From NCBI RefSeq assembly GCF_003443735.1, contig NZ_CP031969.1:8246001-8310000 (forward strand): a DNA stretch of 64,000 bases, read 5' to 3'. Numbering within the stretch: position 1 is the first letter of the stretch; every line of letters begins with the position of its first letter. The notes beneath the pieces are model-generated. The model was given only the letters and a program-made list of their open reading frames with translations. It searched no databases and had not been told where the DNA came from. Position numbers and translations under genes: made by a program. This DNA comes from Streptomyces sp. CC0208 (GTDB lineage: Bacteria > Actinomycetota > Actinomycetes > Streptomycetales > Streptomycetaceae). This document shows positions 1 to 8,781 of the stretch, in pieces.

Positions 1-220
1 CGGCACGGATGACCGCCTCGCTGCGCCTTGCCTTACCGCGCTCCCGCAGACCTTGCTCTCAGAATGCTCGCAAGTTACAGCCCACCGCAATGTTGCAGTC
101 CGCTGCAAACTTAGCTTAGGATGAAACTCGCCCGCCCCGGCGGCCTCGACTCCCTCCCCACCGATGACCTGGACCGCGCCAAAGCCGCATCTGGGACCTC
201 CTGCACCGAAAGGCCACCCC
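1..220. other. Leader region, no gene seen
   Basis: No convincing coding sequence is visible here. The stretch contains the probable promoter of the SDR gene that starts at 221. An upstream in-frame ATG at 164 exists, but the GAAAGG at about 208-213 favours 221. Confidence 0.4.
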
Positions 221-1069
221 ATGACCCCGACCCGGACCATCCTGATCACCGGCTGCTCCTCCGGCATGGGCCGGCAGGCCGCGCTGGCCCTGCACCGGCT
301 CGGCCACCGCGTGTACGCCACCGCTCGCCGCCCCGAGACCCTGGCCGACCTGGCCGCGCTCGGCATGTCCACCCTGCCGCTCGACGTCACCGACGAGCAG
401 TCGATGGCCGACGCGGTGGCCGCCGTCGAGGCCGAGCACGGCAGCGTCGACATCCTGATCAACAACGCCGGATTCGGGCTGCACCTGCCCGTGGAGTCCG
501 CCACCCCGGCCGAGGTCCGCGCCCAGTTCGACACCAACGTCTTCGGCCTGGTCCGGATGGCCCAGCTGGTGCTGCCGGGCATGCGCCGCGCCGGGCACGG
601 CCGGATCGTCAACCTCTCCTCCATGGCCGGCCGCTTCTCCCCTCCCGGCGGCGCCTTCTACCACGCCAGCAAGCACGCCGTGGAGGCGATCAGCGACTCG
701 CTGCGCCTGGAGGTCGCGCCTTTCGGCATCGAGGTCGTCGTCGTCCAACCCGGGCCCACCATCACCGAGTTCAGCGGCACCGCGGTCGGCACCATGGCTC
801 CCGCCACGGACGCCGCCGACCCGTACGCCGGCTTCCGCGCCAAGCTCGCCGACATGTACGCCAACCACGCCTTCACCCGCCGCAGCGGCGCCGTCCCCGC
901 CGAGGCCGCCACCAAGGTGATCGTCCGCGCCGCCACCACCGCCAAGCCCCGCGCCCGGTACGCGATCGGCGCGCTCGCCCGCGCCACCATGCTGGCCAAG
1001 CGCCTGCTCCCCGACGCCGCCTTCGACGCCCTGATGCGCCGCAGCTTCCCGCTTCCCGAGGCGGCCTAG
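221..1069 (+). CDS. Short-chain dehydrogenase/reductase (SDR)
   Basis: This is a classical SDR oxidoreductase of 282 residues, a cytosolic NAD(P)-dependent enzyme. The Rossmann glycine motif TGCSSGMG lies at residues 10-17, NNAG at 81-84, the catalytic Ser in NLSSMAG near 134, and YxxxK as Y147/K151. The start at 221 is chosen over the in-frame ATG at 164 because GAAAGG sits 7 bases before it and the protein then begins directly with the cofactor fold. The substrate cannot be read from sequence. The C-terminal extension after the active site (ending in LMRRSFPLPEAA) resembles SDRs that act on lipophilic or steroid-like substrates, which is only a guess. The gene stands alone and is followed by IS debris. 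Confidence 0.9.
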   Translation: MTPTRTILITGCSSGMGRQAALALHRLGHRVYATARRPETLADLAALGMSTLPLDVTDEQSMADAVAAVEAEHGSVDILINNAGFGLHLPVESATPAEVRAQFDTNVFGLVRMAQLVLPGMRRAGHGRIVNLSSMAGRFSPPGGAFYHASKHAVEAISDSLRLEVAPFGIEVVVVQPGPTITEFSGTAVGTMAPATDAADPYAGFRAKLADMYANHAFTRRSGAVPAEAATKVIVRAATTAKPRARYAIGALARATMLAKRLLPDAAFDALMRRSFPLPEAA

Positions 1070-1134
1070 TGGTGGGCATCGGTTCGATTGAGGTGACTCG
1101 GTCGGGTGATCTCCAGCCGGTTCGCGCATGAAGG

Positions 1135-1194
1135 CAGGGCCTCCTGTCCAGCTCGGGATTGTCGAAGTCCAAACGAGCCGGCCAGGAGGCCCTG
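1135..1194. repeat. 12-bp inverted repeat pair near IS boundary
   Basis: CAGGGCCTCCTG at 1135-1146 is matched by its exact reverse complement at 1183-1194, leaving a 36-base spacer. It sits between the SDR gene and an IS fragment. It may be the end of a mobile element or a terminator for the SDR gene. Confidence 0.5.
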
Positions 1195-1275
1195 TGTCGC
1201 AGTCTTGCGTTCCTGCGCCCGTGTCGTTCAACTCGGCTACCCGGTCGTGTGATTGCCTCGCTCACCGGTTCGGGA

Positions 1276-1672
1276 ATGCGGGCACTGCAGGGGCGGGGCG
1301 GGCAGCCGGAGGGCTACTGCCACCGGCAGATGTCGGACGCCGTGCGCTACCTGGTCGACAACGGCATCAAGTGGTGGGCGATGCCGGCGGACTTCCCCGC
1401 CTGGGACCGGGTCTACGCCTTCGCGCGGCGGTGGCGCGCGCGGGGCCTGCTGGCTGAGTTCCACGACCGGCTGCGGGGCATGGTCCGCGAGGACGCCGGC
1501 CGCGACCCGGAGCCGACCGCCGCGGTGATCGACGCGCAGTCCCTGCGCGCGGCGGCCACGGTGCCGACGTCCTCACGCGGATACGACGGTGCGAAGAAGG
1601 TCCCCGGTCGCAAGCGCCACATCGTGGTCGACTGCCTCGGCCTGCTGCTGGCCGTGCTGGTCACCACCGCAC
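1276..1672 (+). pseudogene. IS5-type transposase, internal fragment
   Basis: The reading frame carries a typical IS5-family N-terminal and first catalytic region: GGQPEGYCHRQMSDAVRYL, then WWAMPADFPAWDRVY, then the first DDE aspartate in VIDAQSL and the segment GYDGAKKVPGRKRHIVVD. About 25 residues of the usual N-terminus are missing. The protein stops matching the family near LAVLVTTA (about 1670), so the second Asp and the Glu are absent. Beyond the break the plus strand is the antisense of a different gene, so the fragment was cut by a rearrangement. It is inactive. Confidence 0.8.
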
Positions 1673-2232
1673 CCGGCGGCGAGCGTGAACCGGCCCGGGG
1701 TCGGATCGACGACCCAGCCCCGATCCGCCAGCCGCTTCATCTTCGAGCGCACGCCCTCCACACTGGCCGGGACCGGCGCCAGCCCCAGTGCGGCGACGAT
1801 CTCCTGACACGTCATCACCCTGTCCCTGTCTGACCGGCGTTCGGCCAGCACGGACAGGATGCGCCGGTAGTCCAGGGCCAGTACGTTTCCGCCGACAACG
1901 CGGGCCCGCCACACCGGGACGACCGAACCCGCACGAGCCACCCGCGACGGCACGGCGGCGGGCGCGTCCGGGACGGACACCGACTCCGACACGCAAGGTT
2001 CCTCGGCCGGTGCTGGGCTCTCGAGTCCGGCTTCCACGGGCCTCGGCGCGGACAGGACCGCACCGACCCGCTGACGCGTGATCAGCCATTCCTGCCAGTC
2101 CGTCTCCGCCTCGGCGAGTGCGGCGAGCACCCGGTCTGCTTCCTCCCGCAGCCCCTCCACCCCCTCACGCGCGGCCGGCTCCCGCTCCTCCAGCAGACCC
2201 ACGACCGACGCCATCTTGGCGCCTTCACCCAC
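1673..2232 (-). pseudogene. IS-associated coiled-coil/winged-helix protein, 3' truncated
   Basis: Residues 1-55 are a charged, probably coiled-coil segment (EEREPAAREGVEGLREEADRVL...). A Pro/Ala-rich linker follows, then a winged-helix-like domain from about 120 to 185 (LDYRRILSVLAERR, then EGVRSKMKRLADRGWV, then PGRFTLA). About 30 further residues are only antisense of the transposase fragment, so the natural C-terminus has been lost or replaced. Related proteins occur twice more in this window (25.5 kb and 36.6-36.8 kb), each beside transposase remnants. I infer a family of small DNA-binding proteins carried by actinomycete IS elements. The exact function is unknown. Confidence 0.6.
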
Positions 2233-2327
2233 GAGGCAACCCGACCCGCCGAGCCTGCCTCGCCAACACCGACATCATGCCTGAACTGCGGAAACACACC
2301 CATTAAGTTCGGTACGACAACGGCTTC

Positions 2328-3938
2328 TCAGCGCAGCGCCCGCGCCCTGATCCCCTGCTTGCCGGGCGAGAAGATGCCCTGCGGGTCGAGGCAGTCCTTG
2401 ACGGCTTCGTTGAAGCGGCGCTGGGCGTGGCCGCCGAAGTCGAAGGTGTCGGCGACAGCGTCCATGTGGCGCAGGTGTGTGCGGTAGACGCCGTAGCCGC
2501 GGCGGGCGCCTTCCGGGATGAGCCGGCCGATCACGTCGTACGCGTGCCGGGTCTGCGCCGCGTCGGCCGTGTTGAACCACAACGAGGTGATGTTGACGAA
2601 GGCGCGCGGGGTGAGCATCAGGGAGGTGGCGTAGTCCAGGCCTTCGGCCGCGAGGGCGGAGCGCAGCCAGCGGTTCTGCTCCAGCGCCTCCTCGCCGGTG
2701 AGCGGGGCGACGGGGGAGTAGTCGAGGTGGCCGCCCACGCCGTGTTCGTCCCAGCTGAGGTTGTCCAACAGGTCGAGCGTGGGGACGCCGGCCTGGGTGG
2801 TGTCGGACTGGTGCCGGATGCGCGGCAGGGCGGCGGCCGGCCCGTCCGGGACCGGTTCGGCGGGCGCCGTGAGCCGGTCGACGGCGGTGGCGCCGTCGTA
2901 TGCGCGAGCGGTGAGGCGGGCGCCGGGGATGGCCTCGAAGGCGCGGCGGCAGATCTCGTACTGCTGCTCCACGATCTCCGCGTGGCCGTACAGGGCGAAG
3001 CGCATGTACCAGCGGCCCGTGTCCGTCTCGCGGGCTATACGGTCGATGGCCTCCTCCGGAAGCGCGCCCTCTCCCCGGTACCAGTACTCGCGGGGGACGC
3101 CGCTGAGCGCGCCGCCGACGAGCATCGTGTTGTACGCGATGGGGTAGTTGGGGATGGTGCGGTCCAGGAGCAGCGGGCGGACGGTGTCGACGAGGGCGGC
3201 GATGTCCTCCTCGCGCTCGACCCGCACGTCGCAGGACATGTACACCTCGGGCTGCGGTACGAGCCAGCAGCCCATCTTGGTGACGATGCCGTAGTTGGAC
3301 TGCATGAACATCCCGTCGGCCGACGGACCGAAGCCGGGCTTGCGGACGGGCCAGGACGCGTTGCCCTCCATGGCGCCCATGCCGGTACGCAGCAGGGAGC
3401 CGTCGGCGAGGACGACCTCCATGCCGCTCTGGCGGCCGGGGTGGTCGCCGAGCGGGGTGAAGCCGACGCCGTGATCGAGGCAGTTGCCGATGACGCTGCC
3501 CCAGCCGAGGTCGGGGATGGAGGGCCACAGGGCGAGGCCGCGCCGCCGGATCTCCTCGAAGAGGTCGAAGAAGCGCACACCGGGCTCGACCACGCAGTAC
3601 GCGAGGTCTTCGTCCAGTTCCAGGATGCGGTTCATGCGACGCAGGCTGACCGAGACCGAGCCGGTGGTGGCCGGGGCCGGACCGCCGTATCCGTTGTTGC
3701 GGCCCTGGGAGAACGTCCACAGCGGCAGGCTGTGTTCGCCGGCGATCCGGACGACGGCCTGGACCTCCTCGACGGTGGCGGGCGAGACGACAGCGGAGGG
3801 GATGTGCTCCTGCCAGGAGGCGTGGGCGTACGGATCGCGGTACGGCAGCAGGTCCTCGGGGCGGTGCAGGACATGCTCCGGGCCGAGGGCGGCGGAGAGA
3901 GCGGCCAGAGCGTCGGCGGAGAGGGGCGGTCGGGTCAT
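2328..3938 (-). CDS. VAO/PCMH-type FAD-linked oxidase (phenol oxidase), copy 1
   Basis: This 536-residue flavoprotein is of the vanillyl-alcohol oxidase / p-cresol methylhydroxylase family. The N-terminal FAD-binding domain shows TFSQGRNNGYGG near 75-86, VVEPGVRFFDL near 116-126, and DLGWGSVIGN near 143-152. The C-terminal half carries GGHLDYSP with H404 at the place where VAO and eugenol oxidase bear the histidine that binds FAD covalently. These enzymes oxidise para-substituted phenols (vanillyl alcohol, eugenol, 4-alkylphenols). No cytochrome subunit is nearby, so an oxidase is more likely than a PCMH-type dehydrogenase. It is the last gene of the operon, and its ATG overlaps the livF-like stop by 4 bases. 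A paralogue lies at 8782-10410. The substrate is inferred only as a phenolic. Confidence 0.88.
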   Translation of the reverse strand: MTRPPLSADALAALSAALGPEHVLHRPEDLLPYRDPYAHASWQEHIPSAVVSPATVEEVQAVVRIAGEHSLPLWTFSQGRNNGYGGPAPATTGSVSVSLRRMNRILELDEDLAYCVVEPGVRFFDLFEEIRRRGLALWPSIPDLGWGSVIGNCLDHGVGFTPLGDHPGRQSGMEVVLADGSLLRTGMGAMEGNASWPVRKPGFGPSADGMFMQSNYGIVTKMGCWLVPQPEVYMSCDVRVEREEDIAALVDTVRPLLLDRTIPNYPIAYNTMLVGGALSGVPREYWYRGEGALPEEAIDRIARETDTGRWYMRFALYGHAEIVEQQYEICRRAFEAIPGARLTARAYDGATAVDRLTAPAEPVPDGPAAALPRIRHQSDTTQAGVPTLDLLDNLSWDEHGVGGHLDYSPVAPLTGEEALEQNRWLRSALAAEGLDYATSLMLTPRAFVNITSLWFNTADAAQTRHAYDVIGRLIPEGARRGYGVYRTHLRHMDAVADTFDFGGHAQRRFNEAVKDCLDPQGIFSPGKQGIRARALR

Positions 3939-4684
3939 GACGGGGAGTCCTCGGCGTTCGTGCGCAGCAGGTACGCGGCGCTCAGCTTGTCGGGGTTGTC
4001 CTTGAGCTCCTGTGCCGTGCCGCTGAAGCGGATGCGGCCGCCTTCCAGGATGTGGGCGGTGGTGGCCAGGGCGAGGGCGACGTGTGCGAACTGCTCGATG
4101 AGCAGGACGGCCGTGCCGGCGGCGGCGACGTCGGCCAGGACCGGCGTCAGACGCTTCACCACGACCGGCGCCAGGCCCAGCGACAGCTCGTCCACGACCA
4201 GCACGGACGGCCGGGAGGCGAGTGCCTGGGCCAGGACGACCATCTGCTGCTGCCCGCCGGACAGGGCACGGGCGGGGGTGTGCCAGCGTTGCCTCAGCTC
4301 GGGGAAGAGCTGCAGCGCGTACTCGACTCCGGGCCGGCGGGCCTCGCGGCCGAGGGAGTAGACCGCGGCGTGCAGGTTGTCACGGACGGTCAGGCTGGGC
4401 AGCAGCCGCCGCCCTTCGGGTACGACTGCCACCCCGGCCGCCCGCACCTTCTCGGGCCGGCGTCCCGTCAGCTCCCGCTCGCCGAGCAGAATGCGCCCGC
4501 CGGTGGGGCGCAGGATGCCGCCGAGCGCGAGGACCAGGGTGGACTTGCCCGCGCCGTTGGGGCCGAGGAGAGCGGTGACCTCTCCGGCGGGGATGTCGAG
4601 ACGTACGTCGTGCAGCACGGTCCGGGTTCCGCGTGCGACACGGAGCCCTTCGACGTGCAGCGCGGGCGCGGTGGTGACGGTCAT
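3935..4684 (-). CDS. Branched-chain-type ABC transporter ATP-binding protein (LivF-like)
   Basis: This is a 249-residue ATPase of the hydrophobic amino acid uptake (HAAT) class. Walker A is GPNGAGKS near 40-47, the signature is LSGGQQQ, and Walker B is VLVVDEL. It pairs with the LivG-like ATPase encoded upstream; the two stop/start codons overlap by 4 bases (ATGA). HAAT systems beside aromatic-degradation genes often import aromatic acids or phenylpropanoids rather than Leu/Ile/Val. With VAO genes on both sides of this transporter, an aromatic substrate is the better guess. Confidence 0.93.
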   Translation of the reverse strand: MTVTTAPALHVEGLRVARGTRTVLHDVRLDIPAGEVTALLGPNGAGKSTLVLALGGILRPTGGRILLGERELTGRRPEKVRAAGVAVVPEGRRLLPSLTVRDNLHAAVYSLGREARRPGVEYALQLFPELRQRWHTPARALSGGQQQMVVLAQALASRPSVLVVDELSLGLAPVVVKRLTPVLADVAAAGTAVLLIEQFAHVALALATTAHILEGGRIRFSGTAQELKDNPDKLSAAYLLRTNAEDSPS

Positions 4685-5397
4685 GCGACCTCCTCGGTAC
4701 CGAGGTAGGCCCGCACGACATGCTCGTCGCGCAGGACCTCCTGGGTGGGACCGGCGGCGATGAGCCGGCCGAAGTCGAGCACGGCGGTGACGTCGCAGCA
4801 GGCAGACACCAGGCTCATGTCGTGGTCGACCAGTACGGTCATGGCGTCCAGCTCCGCCGGGATGCGGCGGATCACGGCACCGATCCGGCCCGTCTCCTCG
4901 TCCGGCAGCCCCGCGGCGGGCTCGTCGAGCAGGACCACGCGGGGGCGGCCGACGACCGCACGGGCGAGCTCGACCAGCCGTCGTTCCCCCGCGCCCAGGG
5001 CGCCGACCGGGGCCGTGGGGCTGACGGAAAGGCCGACGAAGTCCAGGGCGGTGAGCACGTCGCGGTGGCGGTCGCGGCGGTGGCCACCGGTGTGCTCGTG
5101 GACCATGGCCACGTTGTCGTACACCGACAGTTGCTCGATCGCCTGCTCGGTCTGGAAGGTGCGGCGCAGCCCCCAGCGGGCTCGGCGGTGGCCCGGCAGG
5201 GCCAGCAGGTCGTCACCGAATGCCAGGACGCGACCGGTCGCCGGGGTGACGAAGCCGCTGAGTACGTTGAAGAAGGTGGTCTTGCCGGCGCCGTTGGGGC
5301 CGATCAGGCCGCAGGCGCCGCCGGGCAGCGTCAGATCCATGGCCTGGATGGGGGTGACACCGCCGAAGCGTACGGTCAGCTCCCTGATCTCGATCAT
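4681..5397 (-). CDS. Branched-chain-type ABC transporter ATP-binding protein (LivG-like)
   Basis: This is a 238-residue ATPase starting MIEIRELTVRFGG. Walker A is GPNGAGKT at 33-40, and Walker B is VVLLDEPAAGL near 154-164. The signature is LGAGERRL, the variant typical of LivG. The open frame extends far upstream, but that extension is only antisense of the permease gene; the ATG at 5397 overlaps the LivM-like stop (ATGA). It forms the heterodimeric ATPase of the importer with the LivF-like protein. Confidence 0.93.
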   Translation of the reverse strand: MIEIRELTVRFGGVTPIQAMDLTLPGGACGLIGPNGAGKTTFFNVLSGFVTPATGRVLAFGDDLLALPGHRRARWGLRRTFQTEQAIEQLSVYDNVAMVHEHTGGHRRDRHRDVLTALDFVGLSVSPTAPVGALGAGERRLVELARAVVGRPRVVLLDEPAAGLPDEETGRIGAVIRRIPAELDAMTVLVDHDMSLVSACCDVTAVLDFGRLIAAGPTQEVLRDEHVVRAYLGTEEVA

Positions 5398-6467
5398 GAC
5401 GTGGTCCTCCGCGTCCGGACCCGGGCGCCCAGCCGGGCCAGGTCCCGGCTCAGCCGGCCGGCTATGCCCTCCGGCGAGGCGACCAGCGTTTGCACCAGGC
5501 CCACCCCGAAGACGATCAGCAGGACGTTGCCGCTGACCCCCCAGGTGTCGAGCAGGGCCGGCATCGCCTTCAGCATCAGCCCGGTCACGACGGCTCCGGC
5601 GAAGTGGTACATGCCCGCCATCAGCAGGGCCGCCAGCAGAGTGATCGACTCCTGCGGGGGAAACTGGTAGACCGTCAGCCCGCCCGCGCTGGCCGCCAGC
5701 AGGGCCCCGGCCACACCGGTCATGAAGCACGCCAGGGCGAAGGCCCACAGCTTGTACAGGGTGACGTTGATCCCGGCGGCCACCGCCGCGTGCTCGCTCT
5801 GCCGGATCGCCGCCCAGGCCCTGCCCGGCCTGCCCCGGGTATGGGCGATGGCCAGCAGGAACATCAGGGCGCAGACCACGACCGTGTAGCGGAAGTACGC
5901 GGTGTCGCCGGCGGCGACACCGGGCCGGGCCAGCGGCACGGTGCCGGATTTCACGGGGTCGTAGCCGAGGAAGCCGGGTCCGCCGTTGGGGAAGTTGGTG
6001 TTGGTCAGCACGATGGTGACCGCAGCGGCCAGCATGAGGGTGATCAGGGCCAGGTACAGGCCGGACAGCCGCAGGGCGGGGAGTCCGATGACGATTCCGA
6101 TCAGGCCGGTCACCACGCCGGTGGCCAGCAGTACCAGCCAGAACGGCAAGGCGCCGGTCTGGCCCAGCCGTTGCGCGGTCCAGCCGCCGGCCGCGAGCAT
6201 CGCGATCTGGCCCAGTGAGATCAGCCCGACCCGCCCGTACAGCACGCTCAGACCCAGGGCCGCGACCGAGAACACCGCCGCGGCGGTGAGAACCTGGATC
6301 CAGTACGCGCTGGTGAACAGCGGCAGCAGGAGCGCGGCCGCCGCCGCCACACCGGCCGGCCAGGCCGCCGCCGACAGGGGCTGCCGCAGCCTGTGCCCGA
6401 TGGCCGCCGTCGGGTGCCGCGCATGGTCCGGTGCGGTGGCGCGGTGCGCGTCTTCGAGGACGTTCAT
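5394..6467 (-). CDS. Branched-chain-type ABC permease (LivM-like)
   Basis: This 357-residue inner-membrane permease has about 8-10 hydrophobic segments, beginning near residue 35. It carries the family hallmark GRVGLISLGQIAMLAAGG near 78-95, and the cytoplasmic loop that contacts the ATPase (GRAWAAIRQSEHAA) near 220-235. The C-terminus is basic and Arg-rich. It is translationally coupled to the LivG-like gene downstream and lies 3 bases after the LivH-like stop. Confidence 0.92.
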   Translation of the reverse strand: MNVLEDAHRATAPDHARHPTAAIGHRLRQPLSAAAWPAGVAAAAALLLPLFTSAYWIQVLTAAAVFSVAALGLSVLYGRVGLISLGQIAMLAAGGWTAQRLGQTGALPFWLVLLATGVVTGLIGIVIGLPALRLSGLYLALITLMLAAAVTIVLTNTNFPNGGPGFLGYDPVKSGTVPLARPGVAAGDTAYFRYTVVVCALMFLLAIAHTRGRPGRAWAAIRQSEHAAVAAGINVTLYKLWAFALACFMTGVAGALLAASAGGLTVYQFPPQESITLLAALLMAGMYHFAGAVVTGLMLKAMPALLDTWGVSGNVLLIVFGVGLVQTLVASPEGIAGRLSRDLARLGARVRTRRTTS

Positions 6468-6470
6468 TCG

Positions 6471-7349
6471 TCAGACCCTTGTCTGTGACGGGCGGCGGAC
6501 GGCCATGACCAGCACGACCGCTATCGCCACCAGGAACGGCGTCATGGATCGGTAGGAGGACAGGCTCGCCACGGGAGTGAGCAGGGACTGGGCGACCCCG
6601 ATGACGAGGCCGGCAGCCAGCGTGGTCCACAGCGACTCCAGCCGTCCGACGAGGGCGGCGGCCAGCCCGGAGATGATCAGGAACGTCAGACCGTTGATGT
6701 CGAGGCCGACCAGGTTGGACAGCACGATCCCCGCCACGCCGAAGACGACGCCGGAACCCAGCCAGGCGGCCGCCTCCACCCGGCGCACCGGTACGCCCAG
6801 CAGCGCGCTGCTCTCCCGGTCGTCGGCCAGCGCGCGCATCGCCGTGCCCAGCGCCGTGCGGTCCAGGAACACCGCGGTGACGGCGGTGAGCAGCAGGCCG
6901 AGCGCCAGGCTGATCAGCTGGGTGCCGTTGACGTGCACGGTGCCGAGGACGATGCCCCAGGCGGTCGTGGGCAGGGAGAGGGAGTAGGTCTGCGCGCCCC
7001 AGATCCAGGACATGGTGCCCAGCAGGACGAGCGTCAGACCGAGCGTGGCCGCGGCCTTGACCAGCGGTTCGCGCTGGGCGAGCCGGGGACCGAGGAGCAA
7101 GCCGTACAGCAGGGTGATCGCCGCCGACAGCGTTACGCCGAGTGCGGCCGCAGGCCAGACGGACAGGCCCGCGGTGGTGGCCAAGGAGCAGGCGGTGAAG
7201 GCACCGACGGCGCCGACCGCTCCGCCCGCCAGATAGAGCACTCCGGTGGTGCGGTACAGGACCACGATGCCGACGCCGGAGAGCGAGAACACACCACCGA
7301 GAGCCAGTCCGAGAACGAGGAAGGGCAGAAGGCTCGGCATGGGAGACAT
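6471..7349 (-). CDS. Branched-chain-type ABC permease (LivH-like)
   Basis: This is the partner permease, 292 residues from the chosen ATG at 7349 (MSPMPSLLPFLVLGLALGG). An alternative ATG lies 9 bases further in. The longer open frame upstream is antisense of the binding-protein gene. It has about 8 membrane segments, the family-typical LYRTTGVLYLAGGAVGAVGA near the N-terminus, and the ATPase-contact loop GTAMRALADDRESSALLGV. A GGAACAG just upstream of 7349 may be a weak ribosome site. Confidence 0.9.
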   Translation of the reverse strand: MSPMPSLLPFLVLGLALGGVFSLSGVGIVVLYRTTGVLYLAGGAVGAVGAFTACSLATTAGLSVWPAAALGVTLSAAITLLYGLLLGPRLAQREPLVKAAATLGLTLVLLGTMSWIWGAQTYSLSLPTTAWGIVLGTVHVNGTQLISLALGLLLTAVTAVFLDRTALGTAMRALADDRESSALLGVPVRRVEAAAWLGSGVVFGVAGIVLSNLVGLDINGLTFLIISGLAAALVGRLESLWTTLAAGLVIGVAQSLLTPVASLSSYRSMTPFLVAIAVVLVMAVRRPSQTRV

Positions 7350-7374
7350 CCTGTTCCGATCGGACAGTCGGCGG

Positions 7375-8706
7375 TCAGCCGAGACCGATCTGCTTCTCGT
7401 ATGCGCGGATCTCGGCGAAGTTGTTGTTCGGGAGGGCGGGCATCTCCGAGCAGTCCTGGGTCTGCGCCCACTGACCGCTCTTCGGAGTGATGGTCCGGGT
7501 GGTGTTGTTGGCGGTGTGGAACGCCTGGGTGCCGAAGTACCAGGGCTTGCAGTACAGGTCGGACCGGTAGTCCTTGACACCCTTGAACGCCGCGCCCACG
7601 GTGGCGGTGGTGTAGTCGCCGGACTTGATGCTCAGCAGCGCCTGGACGGCGATCCGTGCGGCGGTGAAGCCGAGCTGGCCGAAGTTTCCGAGCTGGGTCT
7701 TCGGGGCGTACTTCCGGCGCAGCTGGAGATAGAGCTGGTTGTCCGGACCGGGCGAGCTGGCCAGGTTCATCTCGGCGTTGACGCCGAGCTTGCCGTCCCA
7801 GGCGCTGCCCAGCTGCTGGAGCATGGACTGGTCGTTGCAGCCCGCCGGGCAGCCCCATATGGCCTGGTCGATCAGGCCCTGCTGCTCGATGGCCTTGAAC
7901 ACCTTCAGCGCCTCACCCGCGTTGAGGTTCACCACGACACCGCCGCTGGCGCCCGCGGCCTGGGCGGCCTTGAGCGCGAGCCCGTTGGCGTCGGCGATCG
8001 GGACGTTCTCCACCCAGGCGGTGACTGGGACGCCGGCCTTCTTGCCGAGCTCCTTGATGCTGGCGTTGATGGCGTTGGAGCCGGGTGTGTTGCTGGTGAA
8101 GACGACCAGCTTCTTGGCGCCCTTGTCGAGGAGATACTGGGCGGTGGCCAGTGCGCTGTAACTTGCGCCGACGTTGATAGGCGCGATGGCGGGGGAGTTG
8201 AAGCAGTCGAGGGCGAGGCCCGCGTCGATGCCGTAGACGGCCTTCTTCTCGTAGGTCTTGGCGTTGACCGAGCAGTCCAGGACGCTGCTGCTGGCGGTGA
8301 AGCCGACGATCTTCTCGGTGTCTATCAGCTTGGTCGCCAGGGATGCGGTCAACTGCGGGTCGAGCGCGTCCTTTTCCACGACGAGTTTCACGGGGCGGCC
8401 GTTGATGCCGCCGTTGGCGTTGACGCAGGAGAAGTACGCGTTCGCCATGTCGGTGACGTCGGTGAAGCTCAGCCCGGGGGTGTCAGAGACGATGGCACCG
8501 AGCTTGATGGCCGGCCCGGTGGCCGTCTTGCCGTTGCCGAGGCCGCACTTGGAGGCCTTGGACGGCTTCGCGGAGGAGGCCGCGGCGGCGTCGGTGCCGG
8601 TGGAGGCGCAGCCGGTGGCCAGCAGGGCCAGGAGAGGGGCGCAGGCGGCGACGGTGAGCACGCGGGTGCTCGTAAATCTGTGCGGGCGATGGCCGTTGGT
8701 CTTCAC
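7375..8706 (-). CDS. Branched-chain-type ABC substrate-binding lipoprotein (LivK-like)
   Basis: This is a 443-residue periplasmic-binding-fold lipoprotein. The basic N-terminus and hydrophobic core end in a lipobox LLATGC (Cys near residue 33), so it should be anchored to the outer face of the membrane. Mature features typical of type-1 periplasmic binding proteins follow (AIKLGAIVSDTPG, then CVNANGGINGRPVKLVVEKD). The start is GTG with GGAG 7 bases upstream. It lies 75 bases after VAO copy 2 and 25 bases before the permease genes, in the same direction, which fits one long operon. The ligand is unknown; an aromatic is inferred from context. Confidence 0.9.
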   Translation of the reverse strand: MKTNGHRPHRFTSTRVLTVAACAPLLALLATGCASTGTDAAAASSAKPSKASKCGLGNGKTATGPAIKLGAIVSDTPGLSFTDVTDMANAYFSCVNANGGINGRPVKLVVEKDALDPQLTASLATKLIDTEKIVGFTASSSVLDCSVNAKTYEKKAVYGIDAGLALDCFNSPAIAPINVGASYSALATAQYLLDKGAKKLVVFTSNTPGSNAINASIKELGKKAGVPVTAWVENVPIADANGLALKAAQAAGASGGVVVNLNAGEALKVFKAIEQQGLIDQAIWGCPAGCNDQSMLQQLGSAWDGKLGVNAEMNLASSPGPDNQLYLQLRRKYAPKTQLGNFGQLGFTAARIAVQALLSIKSGDYTTATVGAAFKGVKDYRSDLYCKPWYFGTQAFHTANNTTRTITPKSGQWAQTQDCSEMPALPNNNFAEIRAYEKQIGLG

Positions 8707-8781
8707 AATGGGCTCCGTTGCTCATGGTGGTCGGCTGGGGCAAAGGGGAAGGGAGAGAGGCCGCGCGCGGGCGGAAGCGGG

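Noticed and set aside
2427..4361. A 644-codon open frame on the plus strand
   Set aside because: It is antisense to the VAO and LivF-like genes, has a Val/Gly/Arg-rich low-complexity product and no domain. Long antisense frames are expected at this GC content.
4681..6630. A 649-codon frame as one large fused ABC protein
   Set aside because: Only the last 238 codons encode an ATPase; the upstream part is antisense-type composition over the LivM-like gene, whose stop overlaps the LivG-like ATG.
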